This document shows positions 48,912 through 61,010 of a stretch of DNA of 64,000 nt, piece after piece. The number at the start of each line of letters is the position of its first letter. Within the stretch, counting starts at the first letter, position 1. The notes under the pieces are model-generated. The model ran no database searches and was not told where the DNA came from. It saw only the letters and a program-made list of their open reading frames with translations. The stretch lies in contig NC_041783.1 in NCBI RefSeq assembly GCF_900090045.1, forward strand, positions 186,001 through 250,000, given 5' to 3'. Made by a program: the position numbers and the translations under genes. Source of the DNA: Plasmodium malariae (Eukaryota > Apicomplexa > Aconoidasida > Haemosporida > Plasmodiidae).

Positions 48912-49214
48912 ACATATTTATATATATATATAAAGTACATGTTTATATATATATATAAAGTACATGTTTATATATATATATAAAGTACATGTTTATATAT
49001 ATATATAAAGTACATGTTTATATATATATATAAAGTACATGTTTATATATATATATAAGTACATGTTTATATATATATATAAAGTACATGTTTATATATA
49101 TATATAAAGTACATGTTTATATATATATATAAAGTACATGTTTATATGTATACATAAAGTACATGTTTATATGTATATATAAAGTACGCGTTTATATGTA
49201 TATATAAAGTACAT

Positions 49215-49248
<34 letters not shown>
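48912..49248. repeat. 25-bp tandem repeat array (about 12 copies)
   Basis: The core TACATG recurs at 48936, 48961, 48986, 49011, 49036, 49060, 49085, 49110, 49135, 49160 and 49210, with TACGCG at 49185. Spacing is 25 bp except one 24-bp unit. Each unit joins GTACATG to an (AT)n block flanked by TTT and AAA. The last copies carry point changes, and the array ends in a plain TA run. Confidence 0.93.
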
Positions 49249-49250
<2 letters not shown>

Positions 49251-50408
49251 AATTCATATTTGTATGTAATAATTTAATATGTTTAACATTCATATAACCA
49301 ATACGCACAAGAATACTAGTAACGGTATGTGATATACGTACGTATACAAAAATGTATTAGTATTATTATGCTTGTTAAAGAAAGAAGATTTTTCCTTTTC
49401 ATTTATTATACCATACTCAATTTTTACGTTTTATCAAATACCTACAAGGTTTTAATTGTTACTTTTATTTAAAAAAAAATGTAAGATAATTTTGTATAAT
49501 GCGCATAAGTTAAAATTTCAAAAGAAAAAAAAAAAAGTGTTTACTTAAATTTATATGTGAAGAACAAAATAGTGCAAAGTTGTTAGATTTAAATGATTGT
49601 AGAAAATTGTCGCTTCCGGTTTTTCAAACGTACATATGTATTTATATATATAGGTATATATATATACATATTGACACGGCGAATAGTTGATTAATGTGAA
49701 TAATTATATTAAATAGCATTAATATTATCACTTTTTTTTTTTTTTTTTTTTTTTTATTTTAAAAAATCGAAAATTAATGTTTTCATTTTTTCCAAAAATT
49801 TTAGCACAAATTATATACTTCAGTAGTACCAAGTGAGCATTCATATAAACGCAACAGCTGCTGAATGGAAGCAAAAAACATAAATCTTTTTTTTTTATTA
49901 TGCTGCTTGTGAACCAGAAGCATTATAAAACAAAAAATATATAAACGTATTTATATTATATATGTGTGTAACATCATCTCCTCGAAACTGTTGTAGCAGA
50001 ATTGTAAAAGCACTCTCGCGTGATGAAATCAAAAATTTTCCTTTTGTTTTGAAATTATATAATATACTTTAATTTCTTAATTGTTTTTTTTTTTTTTTTT
50101 AAAATAAAGAAATAAAGTGTTATCAAAATGACTTAAAAATTAAAAAATTAAAACCGCATTAAAATAAGAACATTCAAAAATTAACAACATGGCAAATAAT
50201 AAAAAATTAAAACATCACCGTGGTCGTAAAAAGATGAAAATATTTTAAGAGGGAAAAAATTTTACGTACATGATGCCTAAAATATGTACAAGTGTGAGTA
50301 AGTGCAAAGGAGCGTACATGAGTGAATCTATTTGTTATGTAAAATTGCGAATACGTTGGAATTAATCATATTGTATGCACCTATTGGGAAAATGAACATT
50401 GAACAAAC

Positions 50409-53400
50409 TTATTGTTTCCTCTCGTCACTTTTAGTATCGTCGTTCAAAAAGTTGTTATAATACTGCAGATAATACTTCTTATATTCATTATTCATATTGT
50501 TTGAGTCCATTTTAATATAATTTAAGGTAATGTTTTTATTCGTTGCTATGTCAATAATTTGAAAGAAGTATTTTCTAGAAATCGGATCATTCTTTAAATT
50601 AAAGGCATGAAATATTTTATTTAGTAATAAGCCAATTTGGTTAACAGATAAACCAAAATCAATCATACTATTATAGAAATTAAAATATTTAAAAAAAAAA
50701 AAATACTTTTTAATCAGTGATTCTTTATTTTCATATCTTAATTTTTCTAGTAAAACATTTTCTTGTATTATTTCTGATATTATAATTAATAGACTGACTT
50801 CCCAAAATTTTATGTTATTCCATAAGTCGTGGGCATATAAAAATTTATGTAAAAATACCTTCTTCATTTTTAAATTGTTCTCATTGATTATACTTTCACT
50901 TGTGCTTATTGCATTTGTGTTGTTCTTTTCTGTGGTTACATTACCATTAATATTCATATCTATCTCTCCTATTCCATAACTTGTGCTTTCTTCCTTCTTG
51001 GACCTAATTTTTTCTTCCTCCACCTGATATTCACTATTGTTTATATTAACTGCATAAACATCTTTTGAGGTATTTACTAATGCAGGTAATCCATTTAAAC
51101 AATATTTATCATCTTCCTCATATGTACCTTCCTCTTTTGTATCATTATTCCTTTTTGACATATCTAAACTCGTCACTACATCACCACCATTTACTGCAAG
51201 TTTTATACTCCCATTAGATACTTCTTTCTTTCTACACTCATATATATTTATCACATTCGATTCTCTCTTCGTTTTGGAAAATATCTCCATACTGTTCCCT
51301 TTTGAGGAATGGGTTTTACAATGTTCACTGTCATCTGAGAAAAAAAAATCACCATTTTTACACATATCACCGTAAGAATTTTTAGTATTCTTTTTTGATT
51401 TTGTCTTTTTTATGCTTCTATTTAAGGCCAATTTTTTTCTACCCTTCTCAAAAAAGGGATACTGCTCTAATAATATATTTATGTTTATATCACGATTTTT
51501 CTCAATTTCAAAGTAGAAGTTTTCCGAAGCAACTAAAATGTAAATGGATGACCAATAATCTAAATATAAATTGCACAAGTCTAAAAATGACAAAATAATT
51601 TTTGCAAAAATTACTATACTTTTAATATGTGTAAAATGTACTCTTTTTTTTTTAATGAAATATATTAAACATTCACAAAATATAAACCTGTTGTTGTAAA
51701 CGTTGAAATATCTAGTTATATTTAATTTAGATATTTTATCAAAATTGTTATGAAATAGATTTTTTAAATAAAATTTAAAAAAAATTTCCATCTTTTTTAA
51801 ATTTTTAGGACAATTCTCATCACTACTTACACTATCTGAATCGTTCTCATCATCCCAACCCTTCTTTATAACCATATTTCTTACATAGGAACAGCTAAAA
51901 TCGGACTCTCCTTCGTCGCTACTATTTTCACTTTTTTTATTCGTACTATTCTTGTACATCCCATCAACAACATTTTTAATTTTTTCTAAGTTTGTTATCT
52001 CTTTATTAATTTTTCCATTATCATCCATCTTTTTTTCACCCCCTTCATTATTCCTTCCTTCACAATTACTACCTTCAACACAGTCTAATCGGACACTCAT
52101 ATTACTGCAGCGTGAATCATAATCAGCTTCAACCTCCATATGTTCAAGTGAATTGTCTTTGCCCCCGTTATCCATTGCTTCATTTGCACATGTGTTAATT
52201 TCATTGGGTAATTCCTGCTTAATGACTGCACTTCCCTCTTCATCCTTTGCTTCATTGCCTCCCTTATCTTCTTTTCCCTCCGTATCTTCTTTACCTCCAT
52301 TATCTGCTTTTCCCTCCTTATCGTCTCTGCTTCCCTTATCTGCTTTTCCCTCCTTATCGTCTCTGCTTCCCTTATTTTCTTTCCCCTCATTATCCTCTTT
52401 GTCTTCCTTATCTTTACATTTTTTACACTGTTTATCTCCCCCATTGGAAAACTCCGTCTTACTCATCAATTCCGCTTTTTCGCTGAGTACTTCCCCCTCC
52501 TTTCGCTCGACCATCGGTTCAGTGACTTCATTTCTCCCTCTCCTCAATTTGAGATTTCCTTCGTGAGTCTCTTCCTCCGAATCGCTTGAACTTGAAACCT
52601 CCTGATCGTTTTCTTCCTTTTTGTTAAAAAAAACAATCTCATTAAAAATGTTTGTATACAGATTATTCGAATTTTTCACATTCTTCTTCTTTGTACTATT
52701 ATTGTCATCATTTTGTAAAAAGTTCTTGTACAAATTTGCATTAAAAAAGGAGGAAATTAAATCAGTATATTTGCTTCTAGTATTAGTAACATGGTTACTA
52801 CTATTTAAAGTACTAATTTCCTCTGAGGTATTATTATAAGAATAATTTTTCTCCATAGAACTTACTTCATTTAGGTAATCAATTAACATAGGCCAAGAAA
52901 CAATATTGTTATAAAAAATTAAATGTTCACTTTCTGTTTTTATATCCTTGTAGTGCAATTCACAATACTCCTCAATTTCTCTACTAGCATCCACATCTTT
53001 GAATGTGTCAATACAGCTATTCAAATCATATTGTACATTCCTAATATAGGAAGTAAAGAAAATTAAATATTTCATAATGTTATCTTTTATACAAGAAATT
53101 CTTTTACTATCCATAGATTCTAAAGAATGTAAAATACTTTTCAATCTTTTCTCTTTTTTTAATTCAACTTCATTCACATTATTAATAGTGTTCTTATATT
53201 CATACTCTCTTTTTTTTGCTATTAAATATTTATGTATACAAGTATTTGATAATTCTATTCTCTTTAAAGGGTGATAATAAGTGCTATTATGAAATATGTT
53301 AATGGCCTCCATTAATGTTTCATACGCATCCACACAATTTTCAATATACCTTACACTCTCATTTCTTGTCTTCTCAACCTCTTTATCATTTTCTATTCCA

Positions 53401-53969
53401 TCTATTTTTATTTGATCAAATACATTTTTATGATTCAGCAAAGTAGTGTTTAACGTATTATTTAATATTTCACATTCAATATAATTAATAAAATCTTTAA
53501 TTTGTTCACACCTTCTTTCAATATTCTTTTTTAAACTTATAATACCATTTTTAATCCCTGATGATTCATTCTTAAATTCCTTAAACAGGACAGATAAATT
53601 CCTTAAACTGTACTCATATTCTTTTTCGATTCGAATAATTTCCAGAAATATTCGACTTAAATGTTCGCAACATTTCCTTCCTTCCTCTACTCTTTTTAAG
53701 GCTTTCTTCCAATCGCTTATACTGAGTTGCGAGAAAAAAGAAAAAAAGAAAAAAAAAATATCAAATAAATATCACCACCTTGCCTATTTTTGTGTACACA
53801 CAAACATATAAACATATGAACACACGTCTAAGCGTGCATTTGATATAATTGATAAAATGATAGATGGGAATATTTTTTTATTTTATTTTTTCAGTTTAAG
53901 AGAAAAATCAACAGCAGCAGAAGTGCTGCTGGGAACCCCCTAAAACATGCACATGCGAATGCATATATG

Positions 53970-54006
<37 letters not shown>

Positions 54007-54238
54007 GCATAACGATACTCAGGGTAAGGTACAGATTAACGCATAAATTAATGTGCAAATTAACAAGTCTACATTTTACACATTATTGGCAAAAACATAA
54101 AAATAAATAATTAAATAAAATCTTATTTTCTTATCATGGAATTTACAAGGTTTGTTCAAAATTTCTTAAATTTGTTTCCTTAGTTTCATTTTTTATATCT
54201 TCATTTGGTAAAACTTCATTTTTTCCATCGACTTCCAT
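50409..54238 (-). CDS. F-BAR-like domain protein with large low-complexity insert
   Basis: Two exons on the minus strand: 54147-54238 (92 nt) and 50409-53721, intron 425 bp with donor GTAAAT and a CTCAG acceptor, phase continuous; 1134 residues. Across the junction the N-terminus reads NFEQTFISDWKKALKRVEEG, then an aromatic/acidic helix, then RIEKEYEYSLRNLS, the pattern of an FCH/F-BAR domain: a conserved Trp, then an IE-x-x-Y-x-x-x-L motif. F-BAR domains form curved dimers that bind membranes during endocytosis or cytokinesis. Residues about 390-580 are Glu/Lys/Gly/Asp-rich with short repeats (GKADKGSRDDKE). Two helical, hydrophobic blocks follow (about 630-720 and 955-1085), which I do not assign to a family. 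Neither an SH3 nor a GAP domain is seen. Confidence 0.72.
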
Positions 54239-56554
54239 TTTATTTCCTCAGGGCAATCCTCAAAAGTACACGAAATTTTTAAAGTGTTAAGAATTGTGTA
54301 TATATGTGTATATTTATGTATGAACATGTGTTGCGTATATGTTTATGTGTGTATGTTTTTTTCTACAATTTTTTAAAAAAAAAAGACATTTATATTTCAC
54401 TATGTAAATAATAAAATCCTTTACACTACAATCTGTTGCGATGTTAAACCTGGTGCACTATGAAAGTGTTCTTAATAATCCTAGTCCTCCAAAACTTAAC
54501 AAAAATAATGTGTTACACAGATTTTTATGATAAAAATCTTCCTTTTCATTCTCAGAATTAACAAGTTTTTAATCGTTTTGAAAAGGACGGAAACAGAGTA
54601 CAAATAAAGAAAAAAAAAAAAAAAAAAAAATACAAATATACAAGTTCTTACATATTTAATACACCTATTATTTTCTCAAAGAAATTCTGTTAAGCTGCTC
54701 TTAAAATCTTACACATTTAAAGAAGCAATTATTGTAATACTTGAATAAATTGTGTATTATTAATTGCCTACGCATGCCCACCGAATACTTCGTATTTTTT
54801 TTTTTTTATAATTTGTCACCATATGAAAAGTTGATCGACATTATTTCATCTGCTTTTCAACTACAAATCAGCATTATTATATTAAAAAAAATTAAATAAT
54901 TTTGTCACACACATACACACATATATATGTATATATATAATTGTATGCCTGTATCAAGTGTGTACGGAGAAAACTACTTATCTTTGCAGTTTTTTCCTTA
55001 ACGAAAAAGTGTATTCACATGAAACCTTTAATTATACATGACAAAAAAAAAAAAAAAAAAAAAGAGGCATTTCAATTAAATCTTTTGTTCCTCAATAATA
55101 CATTCATCTAATATCATATATTAGTTAATTATAATATCTTACTACTAGTATAATACTGCAACGGAATATACCCTTTCTTATTTTCTTTTTTTTTTTTTTT
55201 ATGTATTCACTTTATAATTGGCTAAAATTTCACTTTTTCTGTATTTTACCTTTTGCTTCTATGTTCAACAATAATTCTATTTTTTTTTTTTTTTTTTTTC
55301 TTATAAAACTGCCTATTTGGTAGTTTTGCCAAAATTGTAAGTTTTAACCCAAGAAAATATCAAATAAGAAAAAAAAAAAAAAAAATGGGAACGTGGGTTT
55401 TCAGAATAAGTGTAATTGGGAAAAAAAAAAGAAAAAAAAAAACAGCAAAAAATAAGGAAAAAAAAAAAAGAAGGTATAAATATTACGTAGTAGTATTATA
55501 AGATTTAAATCTCTTAAGCGAAGATGAAATGGATTTAAAATTTTTGAAAGAACTGATTTAAAAATACACGCAAACCAATACTACGGTATACTGTATGTTT
55601 ACAAGTATACTGTAAAAATATGTAATATATGCACACATATATTCCTAGAATTATTGTTTGAAAAATATAATTCATTAAAATCATTATAGATTTTCTCTTA
55701 CGAATTTGGTACTCAGTTCCATTTTAGCTATTTTTAATTTTGTACAAATATAAATCATAATATAAATTATTAAAATAATATACGTGTATATATATATATA
55801 TATATGTATATATATTTATATATGAATATATAAATATATATAGATATATGGTATATTTCTAAGATTTTTTTTATTGCAAAGGTTAACAAATATATATATA
55901 TATCTTTCTTTTAAATTAGAGGAATGTATGATTGCGTATTTTTACAAACGCGAGCACCTTTCGTGAAATCACTAACATATATACATATATACGTATTCAT
56001 ACATATATACGTATTCATACATATATACGTATTCATACATATATACGTATTCATACATATATACTTATTCATACATATATACGTATTCATACATATATAC
56101 ATGCATAAATACATACACATATGTACATATATACATACATAAATACATACACATATGTACATATATACGTGCGTACGTACGTTTATTTACCCTGTTATTT
56201 ACACAAAGCATAATTCAGCACAAGTTTTTTTTTTTTCTCCTTTTTTTTTTTTTTTTAATGTATTTTACATTCACCCAACCCAGTACTAAGAAACTACTGC
56301 ATGAAAGGTATTTTTCATGAAAGTCCATTTAGCCTCGTACAAATTTAAAAAGGTTAGATCAGAATTTACCTATAATTTTCGTATAATCGGCTTAACATTT
56401 GAGTAAAAATTGCTTAAATTTTGCGTAAAATTAGCTACAACTAGCATCAAGAGTAGGAACAAAGGATAAAGAGATACAGTAAGCAGTCAGCAGACATATA
56501 AAACTATCAAGGAGATATAAAAGTGCTAAGAGAAGAATATACAGATAGAGGAAA
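54239..56554. other. Divergent promoter region, F-BAR-like / ER thioredoxin-like
   Basis: About 2.3 kb between two divergent start codons. Contents: A runs (about 54608-54630, 55041-55063 and 55370-55385), T runs (about 55187-55200 and 55280-55300), a TA tract (55790-55805) and the 18-bp tandem array at 55981-56100. The 300 bp before 56555 are less repetitive and purine-rich, probably the 5' untranslated leader. No gene seen. Confidence 0.55.
55981..56160. repeat. 18-bp tandem repeat and adjoining longer repeat
   Basis: ACGTATTCAT recurs at 55991, 56009, 56027, 56045, 56063 (as ACTTATTCAT) and 56081, exactly 18 bp apart. A second pair of units of about 34 bp (containing ATACATACACATATGTACAT) follows to about 56165. 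Both strands stay open through the 18-bp part because the unit length is a multiple of 3. Confidence 0.92.
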
Positions 56555-57704
56555 ATGAGAATTTATTTTCTTTTATTACTACCGGTACTGTTTTTCTGTA
56601 AAGCGTATAAGGCGGCTTCGTTACTAGAATCAATAAAGCATGATCTTCAAATCGTGAATAATCAAAACTTCAACACAGTAGTAAACAAGTTTCGAAATGA
56701 AAAGGTGTTTGCCGTTTTGTTTTTTAAAAAATCGAATAAGAACATAACAAAAGTAATTAAAAATTACAATGATGTTGCATCGAAATTTAAAGGAATTTTA
56801 ACTCTATGTATAGCTGATTGTGATGCTAATGGTTCTTTATGTGAGAGCGAGTTATCACTTTATGTTCCTGATTACAAAAATAGTAACACTCATCATTTTT
56901 TAATATATCCAATTAATCCTATGCCAAAATTTCTATTTAATGAAGACATAACTGAAAGTAATATAAAAAAATATACGTACCTTATTCCCTCAAAAATTGA
57001 TATAATAAAAGATACTAAAGACTTTAATGTTTTTATTTCGAAACATGAAAATATGCCAAAAGTTTTAATTTTTAGTAATAAGAAAAAACCCAACTATATT
57101 TTGAATGCCCTGAGTAATAGTTTTAATAAAAAATTAATGTTTTGTTATATTAACAACGAATTAGATGAATTAGTAAAAAAATATAATGTTAAAACATTTC
57201 CAAGTATATTAATTTTAAAAAAAAATAAAGTAGTGGACACTTATAAAGGAAAACTCAGTTACATTAATATGTTCGACTGGTTGAATGTACACTCAGAAAC
57301 GTTTGTTCTAGGTGGGGGTTTTGATATATCACCTGATAAAACTGTTAGCAAGCCTTGGAAATTTGCCCTAGTACCAAAAGTTACTAAAATGTCTCATGGG
57401 GATATTTGTTTTAAAAAAGCAGATAAAGGTCTATGCTTAATTTATCTGAAAGAAGGAGATAAATTAGACAAAACAGAGATTGACATGCTTCTCTCATTGA
57501 AGGAAAAGTTTAAGCCACACATTGACGGAAGGTGATCAAAAGAAGAGATTTACATGAATACGTGTAAATATGTTTTCAAAATAGCGTACAAATGTGCTTG
57601 TGTATAAGTACATGCAAATATGATTTAAATGTTCATGCATGTTTTATTGTGCATAATTTACTTTTAAGAATATGCATTGTGAAACTCATAATACGTTCGT
57701 ATGC

Positions 57705-57746
<42 letters not shown>

Positions 57747-58168
57747 GTATTAGTAATGACTCGCAGCGAACGTGTCAAGTGCTTTCACTTTTCCTATGTT
57801 GGTTTCATTTCTCATTCTTCATGTTGACCTTTACATATTTTTCCATATTTTCCTGCATTTTCTTGTTTTCCCCCCCCTATAGAGGCATAAATTTTCGATA
57901 TATGTGGATGGACATAACCATGGAAACAAATTTCCGCTCTCTATTTGAATTTAAAAAGTACCCCTCCGTTGTTATTTTTAATCCATATAAAAGAATTCGC
58001 TACTCGAAATTAAATGAAGATTTAATAGCGACTAGGGAAAATATTGAAAAATTGTTGGAAAAAATATCTGGAGGGGATGCAAAGTTTACGATGCTCAGTG
58101 GACAGACTTTGCCTGAATTTGTGGAGGACGACAGTGAACCTAAATCTACTGGAAAAGACGAATTGTAA
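56555..58168 (+). CDS. ER thioredoxin-fold protein with KDEL, lacking CXXC
   Basis: Two exons: 56555-57531 and 57883-58168, intron 351 bp, donor GTGATC, acceptor CCCCTATAG; 420 residues. Residues 1-19 are a signal peptide and the last four residues are KDEL, so the protein should stay in the ER lumen. Three or more thioredoxin-like segments are suggested by the beta-strand pattern: VFAVLFFKKS (about 50-60), MPKVLIFSNKK (about 169-179), FPSILILKKNKVVDTYKG (about 214-232), and in exon 2 YPSVVIFNPYKRIRYSKL. The usual active-site CXXC is not present where expected (KKSNKN instead). This suggests a redox-inactive PDI relative acting in folding or binding rather than disulfide exchange. P. falciparum has a similar thioredoxin-like protein at this position, as I recall. 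Confidence 0.85.
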
Positions 58169-59075
58169 ATTGTAAGGAACATGCACTTGTATTTGTCCGC
58201 ATGTTCCAATTGCTTGTTCATGCACTTGTATGCCTATATGTGCATATATGTATGTATACCTATACGAACACTCGTCTCTACGTACATATATACGTGTATG
58301 TGCATTAATATACATAGTAAGAATGCCCATGTTTTTCCACTATTTATTTACCCTTACCTTCTTTTGAATGAATTGCTTTTCTTATGTTTACCTTCTAAAT
58401 GTATACCATAATTTTTATGTTGTTAAAAAAAAAATAAAAGTATGATTACATATTTAAGTTTTATATTTCATGTGAAAAACGAAAAAATGTGTCAACTTCA
58501 TTGGAATAAGCAAAAAAAAAAAAAAAAAAAAATATAAAATATACATTGTAAAACACAAAATATATAACAAAAAATGAAAAATAAAAGGTGCAAATTAAGC
58601 AGAAAAAAAGTATCCGTCATTTTATCTGTAATTATATTGGAAAGAAGTTTAAGAAGAGTCAAATATATAACTTTCCTGCAAAAAAGAGCATTTATTTTCT
58701 CTATTCTCTTCATAAAGATCCAAGTGGGCACGCCATAAAAACGAAAAAAATAAAAAAATAAAAATAAACAAAAACAAGAACAGTAACAACTGGAATAGCA
58801 TAAGAGATGTATACATACATATAATTGTATATATATATATATCTATATATGTATGTATGTGCGCGGGGAGTGTATTAAAAACCCCAAAAAAGGAGAAACC
58901 CAATATAACGTATTGGAAGGCACTACTAAAAGACTGACAAAATTACTGAAAAAACACTAGTATCTTAATACTACTTTCTTTTTTTCTTCTTTTTTTTTTC
59001 TCCCCTTTTTGCTGCCATTTTATGTTCCTCCTTACGTTTACCACATTATTATTTCCTTTCATTTCATATTGCTGA
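58169..59075. other. Convergent intergenic region
   Basis: About 900 bp between the 3' ends of the thioredoxin-like gene and the WD40 gene. It has an A run (58514-58531), a TA tract (about 58829-58843) and TATG-type repeats. Short frames here are repeat translations. No gene or RNA seen. Confidence 0.6.
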
Positions 59076-60878
59076 CTATTCCATGACATATCTCCCTATA
59101 TTCCAACATTTAATATTTTGATCCCACGAGGTTGATAAAACTAAATCGTCTAACCACACCATTGAAGAAACTCTGCTTCTATGATTTAACATAGATAAAG
59201 TAGAATATTTTATTTTTATTTTTTTTGCACTATTATGTATTAAACTATTCTCTTCTTCACCAAACAATTCTGGGATTGTAAGATTACTTACTCTCATGGG
59301 TAAATTAGTAGTACTATCCCGTTTATCCCTATCATTTGATATATTCAAATTCGTCCTTCCCTTAGTTTTAAGATTATTTTGGATACTGTTAATTTTAGGA
59401 GTGGTAAAATAATAGGACGATGCTGGAAGACCTAATTTGTTAGTAGAACTTATATTTTTTGTATCAATATTTTTTGTATCAATATTTTTTGTACCAATAT
59501 TTTTTGTACCAATGTTTTTTGTACCAATGTTTTTTGTACCAATATTTTTTGTACCCATATATTTTTTACCACCATTTTTTGTACTAATACTTTTTGTAGA
59601 ATGGTTTAAACCTTCCTCACTATTCTTGTCCTCACCTTTGCTTCTTATAATATTAAATAATTCATTCCTTGACACAACAGGCACCTTTTTTTCTTGTATA
59701 TTTGGAATATTCGGAGTTAGTGTTCTCTTTTTATTTTTATCCAGTATAGAAATTTTTCCAAATATGCCATATTTTTTACTATTATTTTTATTTCTAAACA
59801 GGTCAGGCGATTCTTTATAATTGCACTCAGAAACTATAGAATTCGATCGATTACTAGACACTGTTTTTTTATTGAGTTCTAAGAAATTCTTGCTAATTTT
59901 TCTATGTCCATTACCTACAGTTTTTGTTGTTAAGTCTCCAAGTAGGGGGGGAAAAACAGAAGGAATAGAATCATAAACTAAGGAAGTATTAAATTTTTTA
60001 ACTTCACCAATATTTCTATAATTATCTTCTTTCCATAGTTTTATACTACCATTATCTGATGACGAACAAAAATAATTTTTATACTTATTTGAAAAAGTTA
60101 AAAAACGAATTGGTGAAGTATGTCCTATATATATTTCTACAGGTTTATTTTCATCCAAAAGTCTTAAATCAAATTTTTTTATTAAACAATCTGAAGCACC
60201 TGAATATAAATAATTATTATCAGAGTATATAGTATTAATAGAATATAATGAATGCAATTGATTATTTTTCTGAACAGGCAAGGCATATCTAAAATCAAAA
60301 AATAAAATATTGCCTTTATATGTACTAAAAAGATGAATTTTATAATTTGTATTAAATGTACAGAAATTTAAACAATCCCCAATTTCTTCATATCTATAAA
60401 TATTTTTTTTTTTATTTAAATCAGTTAAACATATAGAACCATCTTTACTTCCATACGTTATTTTATCATCATCAAAATAATTCATACAAAATATAGAATT
60501 ACATTTAGTACACAAATTATCTATATTTTTTTTATTTTCCATATCAATTATATGTATATTATTGTCTTTATTAGTCATACCTACACTTAAATACTTTCTC
60601 TTACTATAGTAGCTAGAACATAGTATTGGCTGTCCTAACTCTATATTTCTTATATTCTTGTTATTACTTATATCCCATACAGATACAAAGCAATCATGTG
60701 ACACAGTCGCATAGGTATCATCATCAATTAAATGAATACCCTCGATAGAATTGTTATGCCCCTTAAAACTCCATATGGGCTTTATATTACAAGCTAATTT
60801 TTTGCTCTCAAAAAGCTGCTCATTGTTTTTTATTTCAAATATATAGTCCTCGCTAGACAGGTAACTCCTTAAATCCAT
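59076..60878 (-). CDS. WD40 repeat protein
   Basis: Single exon, 600 residues. It has a beta-propeller assembled from WD40 units: FKGHNNSIEGI to VSVWDIS (about 38-72), then units ending in IHIIDM, ICLTDL, ILFFDFR and IKKFDLR, then IGHTSPIRFLTFS to SIKLWKED (about 250-292), and a final C-terminal unit HRSRVSSMVWLDD to NIKCWNIG. Between the last two units is an insert of about 270 residues, basic and Asn/Ser-rich, containing tandem GTKNI units. Such propellers are protein-interaction platforms, and the specific partner cannot be told. The start Met lies in a short conserved-looking N-terminus (MDLRSYLSSEDYIFEI). The gene is divergent from the RSP4/6 gene. Confidence 0.85.
   Translation of the reverse strand: MDLRSYLSSEDYIFEIKNNEQLFESKKLACNIKPIWSFKGHNNSIEGIHLIDDDTYATVSHDCFVSVWDISNNKNIRNIELGQPILCSSYYSKRKYLSVGMTNKDNNIHIIDMENKKNIDNLCTKCNSIFCMNYFDDDKITYGSKDGSICLTDLNKKKNIYRYEEIGDCLNFCTFNTNYKIHLFSTYKGNILFFDFRYALPVQKNNQLHSLYSINTIYSDNNYLYSGASDCLIKKFDLRLLDENKPVEIYIGHTSPIRFLTFSNKYKNYFCSSSDNGSIKLWKEDNYRNIGEVKKFNTSLVYDSIPSVFPPLLGDLTTKTVGNGHRKISKNFLELNKKTVSSNRSNSIVSECNYKESPDLFRNKNNSKKYGIFGKISILDKNKKRTLTPNIPNIQEKKVPVVSRNELFNIIRSKGEDKNSEEGLNHSTKSISTKNGGKKYMGTKNIGTKNIGTKNIGTKNIGTKNIDTKNIDTKNISSTNKLGLPASSYYFTTPKINSIQNNLKTKGRTNLNISNDRDKRDSTTNLPMRVSNLTIPELFGEEENSLIHNSAKKIKIKYSTLSMLNHRSRVSSMVWLDDLVLSTSWDQNIKCWNIGRYVME
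59455..59580 (-). repeat. 15-bp coding repeat (Gly-Thr-Lys-Asn-Ile)
   Basis: About seven tandem 15-bp units encode GTKNI, with the last changed to DTKNI. They sit inside the insert of the WD40 gene and keep its reading frame. Confidence 0.9.
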
Positions 60879-60931
60879 TCTTCCTGTCTTCGCAAATGCC
60901 TTAGATTGTTTGAGAGATTTTCAAATGATGA

Positions 60932-61010
60932 GAACTTTGTCGAAATTATGTGAACTTTGTCGAAATAGTGCGAATTATGCCGAAATAGTGCGAATTATGC
61001 CGAAATGCTT
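60932..61010. repeat. 20-bp direct repeats upstream of the WD40 gene
   Basis: Four units of 20 bp start at 60932, 60952, 60972 and 60992 and share CGAAAT. The first two begin GAACTTTGTC and the last two GAATTATGCC. They are more G+C-rich than the surroundings and lie 54-132 bp before the start codon of the WD40 gene (minus strand). Confidence 0.9.

Larger units (their letters stand above)
47734..50408. other. SNF2L upstream region with tandem repeats
   Basis: About 2.7 kb between the SNF2L start and the 3' end of the F-BAR-like gene. It is among the most AT-rich parts of the window. It holds a TA microsatellite (48102-48149), another (about 48393-48419), the 25-bp tandem array at 48915-49220 and a further TA tract (49219-49248). 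Open frames of about 70 codons at 47837-48607 are Ile/Tyr repeat translations. It should include the SNF2L promoter. No gene called. Confidence 0.55.

Noticed and set aside
47734..50408. Possible centromere
   Set aside because: AT-rich with tandem repeats, but the array carries a GC-containing GTACATG in every unit, the stretch is short of the uniform extreme AT expected, and remembered synteny places the centromere elsewhere.
52097..52566. Ser/Leu/Pro-rich and Arg/Lys-rich frames around 52.1-52.6 kb
   Set aside because: Alternate frames over the Lys/Glu/Asp/Gly repeat region of the F-BAR-like gene.
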